DNA of 64,000 nucleotides from Synechococcus sp. CC9311 (GCF_000014585.1 NC_008319.1:1426001-1490000); one strand, 5' to 3'; shown: positions 34,787 through 45,503, numbered from the stretch's first letter. Program-made: numbers and translations. The notes: generated by a model from the sequence alone, not told the origin.

Positions 34787-35842
34787 ATGTCAGGGATGGG
34801 ATCCACAAACGTGAGCGGTATCGATCTGTTTCGGGCAGCGAGCGGAACGCTGGTTGATGTACGAACTCCATCAGAATTTGCTCAGGGTCATTGGCCTGGC
34901 GCAATCAACATCCCACTTTTCAACGATGAACAGAGAGCCATCGTGGGACGCGCCTACAAGCAAAAGGGCCGGAAGCAAGCCATAGAGCTGGGCCTGAGCT
35001 TCACCGGCCCAGCCCTTGTCGATCTTTCCAAAGCGCTGACAAAGGCAGCTGGAGGGCCCGACCAGCCGCTTCGGTTGTATTGCTGGCGAGGAGGGATGCG
35101 CTCCAACAGCATGGCCTGGCTTGCGGCTCTCAAGGACCATCCCACCCTCGTACTCGAAGGCGGATACAAGGTGTATCGCCGCTGGGTGCTCGAGCAATTT
35201 GAACGCCGTTGGCCCGTCCAGCTTCTTGGCGGACGGACGGGCACGGGAAAAACAGATCTACTGATCGCCTTGCAAGCCTTAAATGTGGCTGTGGTGGATT
35301 TGGAGGGGTTGGCTCATCACCGTGGAAGCAGCTTTGGGGGTCTTGGTCAACCCCGTCAGCCCAGCACAGAGCATTACGAAAATGGATTAGCTGAAGCCTT
35401 AGATGACTATCGGCAACGACAAGCCACACAAATTTGGCTGGAAGCCGAGAGCTCCTCGGTGGGCTGCTGCCGCATCCCGAAAGCACTGTTCCTGCAGATG
35501 CAAAAGGCACCGGTGCTCGAAATTCGCCGCAGTCTCGAGGAGCGGATTGATCAGCTCGTGGAGGTGTATGCCTGCCAAGACCCCGATCAGCTGCAACAAG
35601 CCACGGAACGCATCCAGCGCAGGCTGGGTCCTCAAAGGACGCAAACTGCCTTAGAGGCGATCAGAGATCAGCGCTGGCGGGATGCTTGCAGAGCGATGCT
35701 CGACTATTACGACCGCTGTTACGACCACGAGCTCAAACAAGCCAAAGAAACATCCCATCTTGATCTCAGTGGCCGCACTCCACAGGATGCGGCGATAGAA
35801 CTGCTGAACTCCGGTCGCGTTGCACCGATCGATGCCCCCTAA
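34787..35842 (+). CDS. mnmH: tRNA 2-selenouridine synthase
   Basis: This 351-residue enzyme (SelU/YbbB) replaces sulfur with selenium at U34 of tRNA using selenophosphate, by geranylation then selenation. The rhodanese domain (about 10-130) has the essential Cys in [10 protein letters not shown], and a P-loop [10 protein letters not shown] follows near residue 150. No selD is in the window. Starts at 34787 and 34796 are both in frame. Confidence 0.9.
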   Translation: MSGMGSTNVSGIDLFRAASGTLVDVRTPSEFAQGHWPGAINIPLFNDEQRAIVGRAYKQKGRKQAIELGLSFTGPALVDLSKALTKAAGGPDQPLRLYCWRGGMRSNSMAWLAALKDHPTLVLEGGYKVYRRWVLEQFERRWPVQLLGGRTGTGKTDLLIALQALNVAVVDLEGLAHHRGSSFGGLGQPRQPSTEHYENGLAEALDDYRQRQATQIWLEAESSSVGCCRIPKALFLQMQKAPVLEIRRSLEERIDQLVEVYACQDPDQLQQATERIQRRLGPQRTQTALEAIRDQRWRDACRAMLDYYDRCYDHELKQAKETSHLDLSGRTPQDAAIELLNSGRVAPIDAP

Positions 35843-35871
35843 GATCCCGCTTAGGTACTGAATCAGCATTC

Positions 35872-36258
35872 ATGGCAGACGGAAGCAAGGCAGTGATCCA
35901 GTTCCTTCGTGGTGTGGATGAACCCGTCGTTCCAGACATCCGCGTGACTCGCAGTCGTGATGGACGAACTGGACAGGCCATCTTCGTGTTTGAACAACCC
36001 GAGGCACTTGCGCCTGAAGTCATGGAAGCCATCACAGGCATGTTCATGCTTGACGAAGAGGGCATGCTCGTCACCCGTGAGGTGAATGGCAAGTTCGTGA
36101 ACGGCAAAGCAAGCGCCTTGGAGGCCACGTACACCTGGAAAAGCGAACAGGATTTTGAGCGCTTCATGCGCTTCGCTCAGAGGTATGCCGATTCCTCAGG
36201 TCTTGGTTATTCCCAGGATTCAGGAGAAGCTCCTGCGAGTGACAGCTCGAACGGGTGA
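35872..36258 (+). CDS. psb28: Photosystem II assembly protein Psb28
   Basis: This 128-residue soluble protein binds the cytosolic face of CP43/CP47 in PSII assembly intermediates. The family begins with [20 protein letters not shown] and has [22 protein letters not shown]. The C-terminus has a short extra tail ([12 protein letters not shown]). It overlaps the following permease gene by four bases. Confidence 0.95.
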   Translation: MADGSKAVIQFLRGVDEPVVPDIRVTRSRDGRTGQAIFVFEQPEALAPEVMEAITGMFMLDEEGMLVTREVNGKFVNGKASALEATYTWKSEQDFERFMRFAQRYADSSGLGYSQDSGEAPASDSSNG

Positions 36259-37334
36259 AGCTTCAACACTGGCTTGGACTTTGCGCCTTACTGGCAACAG
36301 GACTGTTGTTCTGGAGTTTGCGTGAAGTCCTGATCCACTTGTTTGCGGCCATTGTTTTGGCAATGGCGCTGTGCACACTCGTAGGAGCGCTTCGTCAGCG
36401 CTGGAACCTTCCCAGACCCTTGGCACTGCTGGTCTGCATTGCGGGTCTCGTGGTGATGGTTTCCATTGGTTTAACCGTGATCGTGCCGCCTTTCACGAGC
36501 CAATTTCAACAACTTATTCTTCAGCTGCCATCGGCTGCCAAAGCCCTGAAAGACCTGCTTTTGCAGTTTTTCTCGTCGGTTAGCTCCATGGTGTACGGAA
36601 GTGAGAGTTCCAGTAATTGGAGCCAGCTGCTCTTCCCTAAAGGCTTGGCCAACAGCTCAGGCGGACCTGCGATTGCCTCCAGCTTGACCGGAGGCTTGTT
36701 GGGACTTCTTGGATTGGCAGGCAATGTTGGCAGTGGTCTGCTTCAGCTTCTTATCGTCTTTGCCGTCACTTTGATGGTGGCAGTCCAACCCCATGCCTAC
36801 AAAAATGTTGGCATTCAGATGTTGCCGTCCTTCTATCGAAGGCGGGCCCGCGTAATCCTCAACATGTGCGGGGAAGCCCTCAGCAACTGGATGATCGGCG
36901 TATTGATCAGTTCCGTTTGCGTTGCTGTTTTGGCTGGAATCGGACTCTCACTGATGGGAGTGAAGCTGGTAATGGCCAATGCCTTGCTGGCTGGCTTACT
37001 CAACGTGATTCCGAATGTGGGGCCAACCCTCAGCACGGTCTTTCCGATGTCCGTCGCTCTGCTCGACGCCCCTTGGAAAGCCTTAGCTGTCTTGGGGCTC
37101 TACATATTCATTCAGAACCTGGAGAGCTATGTGATCACGCCTTCCGTGATGCAGCGCCAGGTCAATTTGCTGCCAGGGCTCACCCTTGCCGCTCAATTGG
37201 TGTTCACTGTTCTTTTCGGTCCGCTTGGTCTGTTGCTCGCCCTGCCCTTAGCAGTTGTGTTGCAGGTTCTTATTCGCGAAGTCGTCGTTCACGATCTTCT
37301 TGACCCCTGGAAGCGGCAGAAATTGTCCTCATGA
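36255..37334 (+). CDS. AI-2E-type (PerM) membrane transporter, copy 1
   Basis: This 359-residue polytopic protein with a GTG start has about seven to eight spans and the family signatures [13 protein letters not shown] and the [16 protein letters not shown] loop, plus the C-terminal [19 protein letters not shown]. The family includes quorum-signal exporters and Na+/H+ antiporters, so the substrate is unknown. It is linked to psb28 and to a paralogue by 4-base overlaps. Confidence 0.86.
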   Translation: MKLQHWLGLCALLATGLLFWSLREVLIHLFAAIVLAMALCTLVGALRQRWNLPRPLALLVCIAGLVVMVSIGLTVIVPPFTSQFQQLILQLPSAAKALKDLLLQFFSSVSSMVYGSESSSNWSQLLFPKGLANSSGGPAIASSLTGGLLGLLGLAGNVGSGLLQLLIVFAVTLMVAVQPHAYKNVGIQMLPSFYRRRARVILNMCGEALSNWMIGVLISSVCVAVLAGIGLSLMGVKLVMANALLAGLLNVIPNVGPTLSTVFPMSVALLDAPWKALAVLGLYIFIQNLESYVITPSVMQRQVNLLPGLTLAAQLVFTVLFGPLGLLLALPLAVVLQVLIREVVVHDLLDPWKRQKLSS

Positions 37335-38398
37335 ACGCTCGCACCCTGCTGATTGCGCTCACATCCATCCTGCTCACACTGTTGTTGTGGCAGCTGCGCT
37401 GGGTGCTGCTGATTCTGTTTGGAGCCGTTGTGTTGGCCGTGACACTCGATGTTCCGATCCTGAAGTTGATGGAACGCTTCAGGCTCCAGCGGCCCGTTGC
37501 CCTATTGCTCGTTCTTGTGATTCTGTTCCTGGGCGGAACCTTGGTGGTTCAACTCCTCCTCCCAGAACTGCTGGGACAATTCGAACAACTCACCGCTCTT
37601 TTGCCCAATCTGATCGACAAGATCAGGTCGATCATCGCAAGCCAACCAAGCCTGTCAGACCTCAACATCAGTCCATCTGAATCGCTCAGCTGGACGAGAA
37701 TTCAGCCCGTTGGTGCGCAGCTGCTTGGTTATGCAGGTGGTGCTGCAAATGGCTTGATTCAAGTTCTTTTGATGAGTCTGTTAGCGATCCTGCTCGCACT
37801 GGATCCCAAATCTCATCGGCAAATGCTGATCGCCGTGAGTCCTCGTCCTGCACGGGCTCAAGTCACGCAACTGCTGGATCGCTGCCGAGACGCTCTTGGC
37901 GGATGGCTTGCCGGCATGACCATTTCAGCAACTGCAGTGTTTGTTCTCACCTGGACAGGGCTCGCCATCCTCGGTGTGCCATTGGCCTTGCTCAGCGGCT
38001 TGGTGTGTGGCTTGCTCACCTTTGTTCCCACGATTGGACCTTCAGCAGCAACGCTTTTGCCGATGGGGATTGCACTTTTAATCTCCCCAAACCTGATGTT
38101 GCAGGTGTTGGTCTTGCGGTTTGCACTGCAGAACCTCGAAGCTTTTGTCCTGACGCCTGTGTTGCTCAGTCGGACAGTGAATTTATTGCCAACTGTGGCG
38201 TTAACCGCTCAATTAAGCCTGGGAGCCCTACTCGGGCTGCCAGGCGTTTTACTCGCTTTACCTCTAGTGGTGGTGCTTCAGGTGATCATGCAGCAAGTGG
38301 TGATCAAGCAGATCATGGATCGCTGGGAGTTATCCCCCGTATTGCCATCCCGTGCTGCTGAGCTCGAGGGCAGCAGCGTCACGGTGGAGAACCGCTGA
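37331..38398 (+). CDS. AI-2E-type (PerM) membrane transporter, copy 2
   Basis: This 355-residue paralogue of the preceding gene has LTFVPTIGPSAATLLPMG in place of the matching loop and ends with GLPGVLLALPLVVVLQVIMQQ. Tandem duplication followed by divergence is likely, and the two may form a hetero-oligomer. Its start overlaps the first copy (ATGA). The 3' end overlaps the flavin reductase-like gene by 69 bases. Confidence 0.86.
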   Translation: MNARTLLIALTSILLTLLLWQLRWVLLILFGAVVLAVTLDVPILKLMERFRLQRPVALLLVLVILFLGGTLVVQLLLPELLGQFEQLTALLPNLIDKIRSIIASQPSLSDLNISPSESLSWTRIQPVGAQLLGYAGGAANGLIQVLLMSLLAILLALDPKSHRQMLIAVSPRPARAQVTQLLDRCRDALGGWLAGMTISATAVFVLTWTGLAILGVPLALLSGLVCGLLTFVPTIGPSAATLLPMGIALLISPNLMLQVLVLRFALQNLEAFVLTPVLLSRTVNLLPTVALTAQLSLGALLGLPGVLLALPLVVVLQVIMQQVVIKQIMDRWELSPVLPSRAAELEGSSVTVENR

Positions 38399-38812
38399 TT
38401 TCACCTGCCCAAGAAACACGGTGTGATCGCCATGGGCAAGTTCACCTACGAGCTCGCACTCCACGGCACCGAGGGCGTCCTTGAGAATCGGTAAACCCAG
38501 CTCGCCTGTTGTGAAAGGAGCGGCCTCAAAGCGTCCGCCAACCGCCTGCTGGGGTTTGAAAAACACAGCAGCTAAATCCTTCTGATCGGCTGCCAACACG
38601 TTGAGAGAAAAGCGACGCGTGCGTTGGATCATGCCGTTGCTGGTGCTATCAGCACGAACAGCCATGACCACCAGGGGTGGATCGAACGATCCCTGCGTCA
38701 CCCAACTAGCAGTGAACCCATTGACCTGATCCCCTTCTGCGACACCACAGATGAACAAGCCATGGGGGATTTTTCTAAGCAGGGTTTTCTTGGCGTCGAG
38801 ATCGAGCGACAT
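38330..38812 (-). CDS. Flavin reductase-like FMN-binding protein
   Basis: This 160-residue protein fits the flavin-reductase-like domain: IPHGLFICGV, NGFTASWVTQGSFDPPLVVMAV, then SLNVLAADQ. Such domains bind FMN and occur as the C-terminal module of cyanobacterial flavodiiron proteins; here the domain stands alone. The Met at 38812 gives the family start. Confidence 0.85.
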   Translation of the reverse strand: MSLDLDAKKTLLRKIPHGLFICGVAEGDQVNGFTASWVTQGSFDPPLVVMAVRADSTSNGMIQRTRRFSLNVLAADQKDLAAVFFKPQQAVGGRFEAAPFTTGELGLPILKDALGAVECELVGELAHGDHTVFLGQVKSAVLHRDAAALELSSTGWQYGG

Positions 38813-38844
38813 CGTGCATTCGAGGCGGTCATCCAACTTAGGAG

Positions 38845-39075
38845 TCAGAGCTCAGACCGACGCACAGGTCCGTAGTGACGCCAGATAGAGGGAAGGAGAA
38901 CGATGACCACAACCGCCAGGAGATGGTGCCGAATCGCAAACATCAAACTGGTCAGAGTGATGTGATCGAGCAGAAGCCGAAGCTCCACGCGTAAATCCAA
39001 GAGAGCCAATATGCCCAACAACAGGGGGACCCAGCGTTGGGCTGGGGAGCTGGATGTAATGGTCAAATCACGCAC
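38845..39075 (-). CDS. Small two-helix membrane protein downstream of secF
   Basis: The product of about 74-77 residues (GTG at 39075 or TTG at 39066) has two hydrophobic helices (RWVPLLLGILALLDLRVELRLLLD and MFAIRHHLLAVVVIVLLPSIW). It begins within or just after the secF stop, so it should be co-transcribed with secDF. A role in translocation is possible only by context. Confidence 0.55.
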   Translation of the reverse strand: MRDLTITSSSPAQRWVPLLLGILALLDLRVELRLLLDHITLTSLMFAIRHHLLAVVVIVLLPSIWRHYGPVRRSEL

Positions 39076-40069
39076 CCGCCGTACGTTGTCTGGGCCAGAT
39101 ACTGAGGAGGGAAGGGGCCAGAGCAATACTCGACCAACTGCCCACAATCACGCCAATCGCAAGCGCCACTGCAAACCAAAACAAGGTGGATCCGCCAAAC
39201 AAAATCAGACCCAAGAGGGGGAGCAAGGTGGTGCCACTGGTGTAAAGGGTGCGGGTGAGAGTGGCGGAAACGGCACGGTCTACCTGCGCATCCAGAGGTA
39301 AGTCACCATCTTCTCGTTGACGTTCGCGAATGCGATCAAACACCACCACGGTGTCATTCACCGAATAGCCGGCGATGGTGAGGAGTGAAACAGCAAACAA
39401 ACTGTCGACTTCCAAACCGCTGATCAGTCCAAGCCAGGCGAAGAATCCACAAACGATCAAGACGTCATGAACTAAGGCCACAAGTGCCAAAACGGCATAA
39501 CGACCGTCGTAGCGAATGCTGATGTAGAGAGCGATGCCGGCAAACGCCACCAGCAACGAGATCAAGCTGCTGCGCAGCAACTGGCCGCCAAGACTGGGCC
39601 CAATCGTGTCAACAGATTGGCCACCCACTTCAAAGGGGCCAGCGATGGGCTCAACAGCCTCGATGACAGCCTGCCCCTGTGAGGCGGTTAGGGCCGGCAT
39701 ACGCAACACCACCGATTCGCCTCGATCGAGCAACTGAACCCGAGCCGTAGCAAGGTTCGGCAGGGTCTCGGCGTCTTGATCGCGACCTTCAGCAGGCAAG
39801 GTGAGGCTGGCCAGCTTCTCCTGGATGTCGATGGCCCTGACGTCTTGGCAATTGTCTGTGCACAAACGCTCGAGCTGGATTTGGGTTCCACCTGTGAAAT
39901 CAAGTCCAGGCTTTAAGGGGGAGCGAATCTGAGGATTCGTCCAGCTCAGCACCAAACCAAGCGCGCTGAACAACAGCACGAGCACGGAGATCAACCAAAC
40001 CTTTCGCCGTTGGCGGCTCAGGGGAAAACGCAAGGGGCGTTCTTGACCAGTTGGGGAGGACACAGCCAT
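39068..40069 (-). CDS. secF: Protein translocase subunit SecF
   Basis: This 333-residue protein has six membrane spans and the conserved LVHDVLIVCGFF and GYSVNDTVVVFDRIRERQRE segments. With SecD it uses proton motive force to pull proteins through SecYEG. It starts three bases after the secD stop. Confidence 0.96.
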   Translation of the reverse strand: MAVSSPTGQERPLRFPLSRQRRKVWLISVLVLLFSALGLVLSWTNPQIRSPLKPGLDFTGGTQIQLERLCTDNCQDVRAIDIQEKLASLTLPAEGRDQDAETLPNLATARVQLLDRGESVVLRMPALTASQGQAVIEAVEPIAGPFEVGGQSVDTIGPSLGGQLLRSSLISLLVAFAGIALYISIRYDGRYAVLALVALVHDVLIVCGFFAWLGLISGLEVDSLFAVSLLTIAGYSVNDTVVVFDRIRERQREDGDLPLDAQVDRAVSATLTRTLYTSGTTLLPLLGLILFGGSTLFWFAVALAIGVIVGSWSSIALAPSLLSIWPRQRTAGA

Positions 40070-40072
40070 GGC

Positions 40073-41557
40073 TCAAGCAGCGGAGGAAGGCAGCTGCCCT
40101 GCGGGCAGAAAATTGGTTGGACGGCGCAGAGATTGATAACTCATCAAGAAACGCAAGAGCGTGCGCGTGCAGGTCAGTGCCGTGAACAGGCTGAGCAGAA
40201 CACCAATTCCTAGCGTTGCAGCAAAACCTTTCACCAAACCCGTTCCGAGGAAGAACAACGCAGCACAACTAATCAGCGTGGTGATGTGACCATCAACGAT
40301 CGAGGAAAAGGCTTGAGAGAACCCAGTTTCGATTGAGCGGATCAAGGTGTTGCCTCGACGCAATTCGTCTTTGATGCGCTCAAAGATCAACACATTGGCA
40401 TCCACGGCCATACCAATACTGAGGATGAACCCGGCCGTTCCCGGCAGGGTGAGGGTGACCGGTATCAGCGCGTAAGCGGCCATGTTGAACAAGGCATAAA
40501 GGCTGAGGGCCAGCACAGCCACCGCTCCTGCAAGTCGATAGACGAGCAGCATGAAAATGGCGACCAACACCAAGCCTGCAAGTGCAGCAATCAGGCTGCG
40601 ACGCACATTTTCAGCTCCCAGGCTGGGGCCAATCGTGCGCACCTCAAGAATTTCCACGGGAAGGGGCAAGGAGCCACCACGCAGCTGCACCTCGAGGTCC
40701 CGGGCTTCCTCAGCGCTGAAATTACCTGTGATCACAGCGGAACCACCGGTAATACCAGCGGCTTTGAATTGCTCACCCACGCCAGCTTCGCTGATGGGCC
40801 GGCCATCCAACACGATGCCGAGTAGACGCCCTGTGCCTGCGATCGAACGGGTGAGCTCTGCAAATTTGTCACCCCCCTCTCGGTTGAAGGTGAGTGTCAC
40901 TTCCCAGCTGCTGCCGTTTTGCTGCTGTTGGCGACCTGCTGTCACAAGATCCTTACCGGTAAGTGCCGCCGGCTCGAACCGATCCACAATTTCTTCGTTG
41001 GCACGAGCGAGTAGCTGTTCCAACTGCTCTTGCTCAGAATCAGCAGTTCCTTCAAGGCCCAACTCTTTTTGAGCCTTGGCTAACTGCTCACGGGTGGGGC
41101 CATCCTCTTGATCGACTGGATCTGAGGCATCCTTGCTCGCGTTTAGTGCCAGCACGCTTCTCAGCTGGGCTCTGAGTTGAATTAATCCGCGTAATTCCTG
41201 TTCTGAACCAGGCTTCTGTGCCCGAAACTCCAACAACGCTGTGCTGCCCAATACGCGAGCTGCCCTAGATGGATCGGTGACGCCTGGAAGCTGCAAAACC
41301 AGTTGGTTATCACCCACGGTCTGGAGGGTTGATTCGGCGACACCTAAACCATTCACGCGACGATCAAGCACGGCTTTCACGGCTTCCAGCTGCTCGGCTT
41401 TCACTTTGGTGATCTCACCCGATGGCTGCACTTCAAGCGTGAGCTGGCTACCTCCGCGGAGATCGAGCCCCAATTGAAGAGGGAAGCTTGTGAGAACGGA
41501 TCCAGCTGCGATGGCCAGAGCGAGGATGAGGGCGAACCACCCCTGTTGACGGGCCAT
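40073..41557 (-). CDS. secD: Protein translocase subunit SecD
   Basis: This 494-residue protein begins with LQLGLDLRGGSQLTLEV, has the large P1 periplasmic domain and ends with six membrane spans (SIGMAVDANVLIFERIKDELRRG). In cyanobacteria SecDF serves the plasma and thylakoid membranes. It is four bases downstream of pdhB. Confidence 0.96.
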   Translation of the reverse strand: MARQQGWFALILALAIAAGSVLTSFPLQLGLDLRGGSQLTLEVQPSGEITKVKAEQLEAVKAVLDRRVNGLGVAESTLQTVGDNQLVLQLPGVTDPSRAARVLGSTALLEFRAQKPGSEQELRGLIQLRAQLRSVLALNASKDASDPVDQEDGPTREQLAKAQKELGLEGTADSEQEQLEQLLARANEEIVDRFEPAALTGKDLVTAGRQQQQNGSSWEVTLTFNREGGDKFAELTRSIAGTGRLLGIVLDGRPISEAGVGEQFKAAGITGGSAVITGNFSAEEARDLEVQLRGGSLPLPVEILEVRTIGPSLGAENVRRSLIAALAGLVLVAIFMLLVYRLAGAVAVLALSLYALFNMAAYALIPVTLTLPGTAGFILSIGMAVDANVLIFERIKDELRRGNTLIRSIETGFSQAFSSIVDGHITTLISCAALFFLGTGLVKGFAATLGIGVLLSLFTALTCTRTLLRFLMSYQSLRRPTNFLPAGQLPSSAA

Positions 41558-41560
41558 GAA

Positions 41561-42544
41561 TCAGAGCCCCTTGCGCACGATGGCCTGAGCCGTTTCCACG
41601 ATTTGATGGGGCTGAATAATCGTCAGATTTTCAAGATTGCCGTTGTAAGGCGTGGGAATGTCTTGGCTGGACAAGCGAATGGGCCGGGCATCGAGATCAT
41701 CGAAGCAATGCTCCGTGATTAGCGCAATCAACTCAGCGCCGATGCCGCCGGTCTTCATGCATTCTTCAACCACGATCACCCGATGGGTCTTACGGATCGA
41801 GCGGGCGATCGTTTCCATATCGAAAGGCTTGAGACTGATCAGATCGATCAACTCAGCATTGATTCCATCCGCTTCCAACTGCTCCACAGCTTTCAAACAA
41901 TGGTGCCGCATGCGTGAATAAGTGAGGATCGTGACGTCACTGCCTTCTTTCACCAGATCGGCTTGATCAAGGGCGCAGGTGTAATCACCATCCGGTAATT
42001 CTTCTGTGAGGTTGTACAGCAACACATGCTCAAAAAAGAGCACAGGGTTGTTGTCGCGGATCGCAGCCTTCATCAGCCCCTTGGCATTGGTAGGCGTGCT
42101 GCAAGCCACAATTTTGATGCCAGGAACAGCATGGAAATAGGCCTCAAGGCGCTGACTATGTTCTGCTCCCAGTTGACGGCCCACACCTCCTGGTCCACGC
42201 ACCACTGTGGGGATCGTGAAATTACCGCCACTGGTGTAACGAAGCATCCCCATGTTGTTGGAGATCTGGTTGAACGCCAAAAGCAGGAAGCCCATGTTCA
42301 TGCCTTCCACGATTGGCCTGAGGCCTGTCATGGCTGCACCAACCGCCATGCCCGTGAAACTGTTTTCAGCAATCGGCGTGTCGAGCACACGCAACTCGCC
42401 GTATTTCTCGTAGAGATCCTTGGTGACCTTGTATGAGCCGCCGTATTGACCGACGTCTTCACCCATCACGCAAACGTGGGGGTCGCGGGCCATCTCCTCG
42501 TCGATGGCCTCACGAAGTGCGTTGAAGAGAAGAGTCCCTGCCAC
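41561..42544 (-). CDS. pdhB: Pyruvate dehydrogenase E1 beta subunit
   Basis: This 327-residue E1 beta protein has [29 protein letters not shown] and a [14 protein letters not shown] segment. With PdhA it decarboxylates pyruvate using thiamine diphosphate to feed acetyl-CoA. The alpha subunit is not in the window, as is common in cyanobacteria. Confidence 0.96.
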   Translation of the reverse strand: MAGTLLFNALREAIDEEMARDPHVCVMGEDVGQYGGSYKVTKDLYEKYGELRVLDTPIAENSFTGMAVGAAMTGLRPIVEGMNMGFLLLAFNQISNNMGMLRYTSGGNFTIPTVVRGPGGVGRQLGAEHSQRLEAYFHAVPGIKIVACSTPTNAKGLMKAAIRDNNPVLFFEHVLLYNLTEELPDGDYTCALDQADLVKEGSDVTILTYSRMRHHCLKAVEQLEADGINAELIDLISLKPFDMETIARSIRKTHRVIVVEECMKTGGIGAELIALITEHCFDDLDARPIRLSSQDIPTPYNGNLENLTIIQPHQIVETAQAIVRKGL

Positions 42545-42606
42545 GGCGTTGCTGCAATCCCGGCCAAGCCGGCGTGAGTGGCCAAGCTATCTCAGCAACG
42601 AAATAA

Positions 42607-42702
42607 TTAGCCCCCTGCAGCAAACGTCGTGAGCAGGAGCACGGAGAGAAGTAACCCCGGAGAGAGCAGCAAGATCAGCTGACCAAGATCGTGGGGAGTC
42701 AT
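42607..42702 (-). CDS. Candidate 31-residue single-span membrane peptide
   Basis: Reading the minus strand from ATG at 42700-42702 to TAA at 42607-42609 gives MTPHDLGQLI, then LLLSPGLLLSVLLLTTF and a short AAGG end. Residues 9-27 are one clean hydrophobic helix. The size and pattern resemble small photosystem or NDH-1 subunits, but I cannot match a named one. It lies between the DUF3082 gene and pdhB on the same strand. Confidence 0.5.
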   Translation of the reverse strand: MTPHDLGQLILLLSPGLLLSVLLLTTFAAGG

Positions 42703-42744
42703 CACCAATAACCGCCTCTGGCAGTTCAGGACAGAGATCTGAGG

Positions 42745-43062
42745 CTAGACAGCATCAGCTTCTTTGCCTGTGAAAAGACTGCGAAGAAACACAAGGAACA
42801 AGCCAATCCCAACAAAGGCACAACTAAAAGTGGCTAGGAAACACATGCCGATCAACAACGTCTTCAGCGCAGAGGCAATGCTTTGAGCGGTGGCAGAACT
42901 AAATGTGGATGGACGGTTAGCGAAATAAGTCACCATCCCTGTGCTCAATCTGAAGCTGAGCCAGCTCATCAGCAAACTTGTAAGAGAACCAGAAAGGAAA
43001 CTGATCGGTCCCTTCTTGCGTTCTGAAGTCGCCTCTGGCTTCTGGATGTCGTTGCTGCTCAT
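42745..43062 (-). CDS. DUF3082-like small membrane protein
   Basis: This 105-residue protein starts [16 protein letters not shown] and has two hydrophobic helices ([14 protein letters not shown] and [32 protein letters not shown]). The pattern agrees with the cyanobacterial DUF3082 family of unknown role. Its ATG overlaps the ispE stop (ATGA). Confidence 0.78.
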   Translation of the reverse strand: MSSNDIQKPEATSERKKGPISFLSGSLTSLLMSWLSFRLSTGMVTYFANRPSTFSSATAQSIASALKTLLIGMCFLATFSCAFVGIGLFLVFLRSLFTGKEADAV

Positions 43063-43991
43063 GGCATCAGCTTGGCGCCATGCCCCACAAATGAACAACT
43101 CCACGCGTCAAAACCGGCTTGTGCGAAGGAGTCACGGGCTACATCCAGAGCCTGATCAGCATCCAATCGATTAGGAAACAGGGCGAAGCAGCTAGGGCCG
43201 GATCCACTCATCGCTGTTCTTAGTTGACCAGGAAGATCCTGGAGCAAGCGCAGGGCCATTTGCACTGAAGCTGTTTGAGGTTCCACAACATCCTGCAAAT
43301 CATTGCGAAGTGGAGGTGGCTCAGCGGCTCGCAGAGGGTTCAACCATGACGCTGCACGCAGATCCTGCCGCCGTTGTGCAAAAGCCACTTCATCGCTCAA
43401 ATAATGGTCGCCCTTGAGACGACGACACTCGCCATAGGCCCAGGGCGTCGAAACGCTGACGGTGGGATTTTTCACCAGTACCACCCCTAAAGACTGCTCA
43501 GCCGCCGGGACTGATTCAAGACATTCGCCTCGACCGAAGCAGAGCTGAATCCCACCGGCAAGACAAAACGGCATGTCGGAGCCAAGTTCAGCAGCCATGG
43601 CGCATAAATGGTCATGGGTGTGTCCGAGCCCCCAGAGCGTATTTAGCGCCAGCAAAGCTGCAGCACCATCACTGGAACCTCCAGCAAGCCCAGCTCCTAT
43701 GGGAATGCGTTTGCGCAGATGAATTTGAGCGCCAAGCTCATGAAAGCCAGACCGCTGCCGAAGCAGTGCGGCGGCACGGAACACGAGGTTGTCATTGCCG
43801 CAACTAAGACCGGGCTGATCACAGCTCAGTTGAATCAATCCATCAGCTCTGTTGGAACAGTCCAGCTGATCAGCGAGGTCGATGCTTTGCATCACCATCG
43901 CCAATTCGTGAAATCCATCAGAGCGCTGACCGAGCACCTCAAGATGAAGATTGATTTTGGCGGGAGCGGTGACGCGAACGGTGGCGGTCAT
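43059..43991 (-). CDS. ispE: 4-diphosphocytidyl-2-C-methyl-D-erythritol kinase
   Basis: This 310-residue GHMP kinase acts in the MEP isoprenoid pathway. It shows [21 protein letters not shown], the ATP loop [17 protein letters not shown] and the C-terminal [12 protein letters not shown]. The Met at 43991 lies in the end of ksgA, so the genes are coupled. Confidence 0.95.
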   Translation of the reverse strand: MTATVRVTAPAKINLHLEVLGQRSDGFHELAMVMQSIDLADQLDCSNRADGLIQLSCDQPGLSCGNDNLVFRAAALLRQRSGFHELGAQIHLRKRIPIGAGLAGGSSDGAAALLALNTLWGLGHTHDHLCAMAAELGSDMPFCLAGGIQLCFGRGECLESVPAAEQSLGVVLVKNPTVSVSTPWAYGECRRLKGDHYLSDEVAFAQRRQDLRAASWLNPLRAAEPPPLRNDLQDVVEPQTASVQMALRLLQDLPGQLRTAMSGSGPSCFALFPNRLDADQALDVARDSFAQAGFDAWSCSFVGHGAKLMP

Positions 43992-43995
43992 CCGA

Positions 43996-44829
43996 TCAAG
44001 CAACAGAGTCGACCTGATTCAAACCCTTCGCCAGGGCAACCCAGGCTTCTGGTGCCACATCCTGAGGTCGTTGCTGAAGGCTGATGCCGGCCTCTTCTGC
44101 CAAGGATTGCAAGAGGTCTGTGGAGCCCACAGGAGCCAGGGTGTTGCGCAGCATTTTGCGGCGACTCAAGAAGGCCATCTTCAGCAAACGTTCCACCCCA
44201 CGGGACAGGGCAGCGGTAGGACGCCGTTCAGGAGGAAAGGGATCGATGCAGATCACCTCGGACTGCACCTTTGGGGGTGGTTGAAAGCAACGCGGGGGCA
44301 CAGGACACACATGGCTGCACCGTCCCAACAACTGCATGCGCACACTTAAGGCACTGAAATTGCTGTGTCCAGGACGAGCACGAATGCGTTGAGCAACCTC
44401 ATGCTGTACCAGTAAAACCAGTCGTTGATAGGAGAAGTCGACGGGACGGTCGAGACGACCAATCAAACGATCCAGCAAGGGTCCTGTGATGTTGTACGGG
44501 ATATTGGCCACAACTTTGTTAGCTGGTACCCCACCGGACAGTTCCAACGGAACGGACAGCACGTCTCCCTCCTGCAGGGAAAACTTTGGATGGCTTGCAA
44601 AGGTCTGCTGAAGCCCAGCGACGAGGTCACGGTCAAGCTCCACCGCATGGATGGCCGCTGCCGCTGAGGCCAGGAGTCGTTCTGTCAGAGCCCCACGACC
44701 GGGACCCACCTCCAAGACTCGATCCCCGTCCTGAAGTTCGGCGGCCTCAACGATTCGATCCAGCACTCGCTCATTGATCAGCCAGTGCTGTCCGAAACGC
44801 TTGCGGGCCGTGTGCCCTGAAAAGGTCAT
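43996..44829 (-). CDS. ksgA: 16S rRNA dimethyladenosine transferase
   Basis: This 277-residue enzyme dimethylates A1518 and A1519 of 16S rRNA. Motifs are [34 protein letters not shown] and the catalytic [13 protein letters not shown]. The ATG at 44829 is chosen over an upstream GTG. It heads the minus-strand run ksgA, ispE, DUF3082, pdhB, secD, secF. Confidence 0.95.
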   Translation of the reverse strand: MTFSGHTARKRFGQHWLINERVLDRIVEAAELQDGDRVLEVGPGRGALTERLLASAAAAIHAVELDRDLVAGLQQTFASHPKFSLQEGDVLSVPLELSGGVPANKVVANIPYNITGPLLDRLIGRLDRPVDFSYQRLVLLVQHEVAQRIRARPGHSNFSALSVRMQLLGRCSHVCPVPPRCFQPPPKVQSEVICIDPFPPERRPTAALSRGVERLLKMAFLSRRKMLRNTLAPVGSTDLLQSLAEEAGISLQQRPQDVAPEAWVALAKGLNQVDSVA

Positions 44830-44867
44830 GACATTCACAGCGTTGATTCACTGTGCCCTATGCAGGA

Positions 44868-45503
44868 ATGAACGACTGGGGCAAAAGCGTGATGGCAAAG
44901 GTTCCTGTGGTTTGCATCACTGGCCCCTCCGCAGTTGGGAAAACCAGGTTCACCCTGGCACTGGCAGAAGCACTGAGCGCGATCGAGATTGAAGTGCTCG
45001 TGATCTGCTGCGACGACTACTACAAACAGCATGGACAACCTCACCCACGCTTCGGATTTGACACGGCGGAAGCCATTGAGATCGATGCGTTGCGAGCTGA
45101 GCTGGATCAGATCACGCATTACACAGCAAGCAGCTTGCGTACCTACGACATGCACACGCGTGACGTCGGTCGCAAATCCCTCAATCAGCGCTATCAGCTT
45201 GTCTTGCTTGAAGGTGCCTATGGACCACAAGACCTGCTAGACGACGGCTCGATCACGGAGTTGTTCTATCTCGAAGCCCCCTTAGTGCTGCGCATGATTC
45301 GACGACTCCGACGGGATCAACAAGAGCGCGGACGAAACCCAATGCAGATCATCCAACACATGCTGATGCACATGATTCCGGGTGAACGAACCTTTATCCA
45401 CCCACTGCGATCGTTCTCGAAGCTTGTGATTACCAACCCACGCCGGGGACAAAAGGCTGCTCTTGCATTCATCCAAGCCCTGCTCACTGAATCAGCCGTG
45501 TGA
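44868..45503 (+). CDS. Uridine-kinase-like P-loop kinase
   Basis: This 211-residue protein has a Walker A CITGPSAVGKTRFT and a CCDDYYK motif typical of uridine kinase and phosphoribulokinase-like folds, then LLEGAYGPQDLL. The ATG at 44868 has AGGA just upstream. The nucleoside or sugar substrate is not readable. It is divergent from ksgA. Confidence 0.82.
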   Translation: MNDWGKSVMAKVPVVCITGPSAVGKTRFTLALAEALSAIEIEVLVICCDDYYKQHGQPHPRFGFDTAEAIEIDALRAELDQITHYTASSLRTYDMHTRDVGRKSLNQRYQLVLLEGAYGPQDLLDDGSITELFYLEAPLVLRMIRRLRRDQQERGRNPMQIIQHMLMHMIPGERTFIHPLRSFSKLVITNPRRGQKAALAFIQALLTESAV

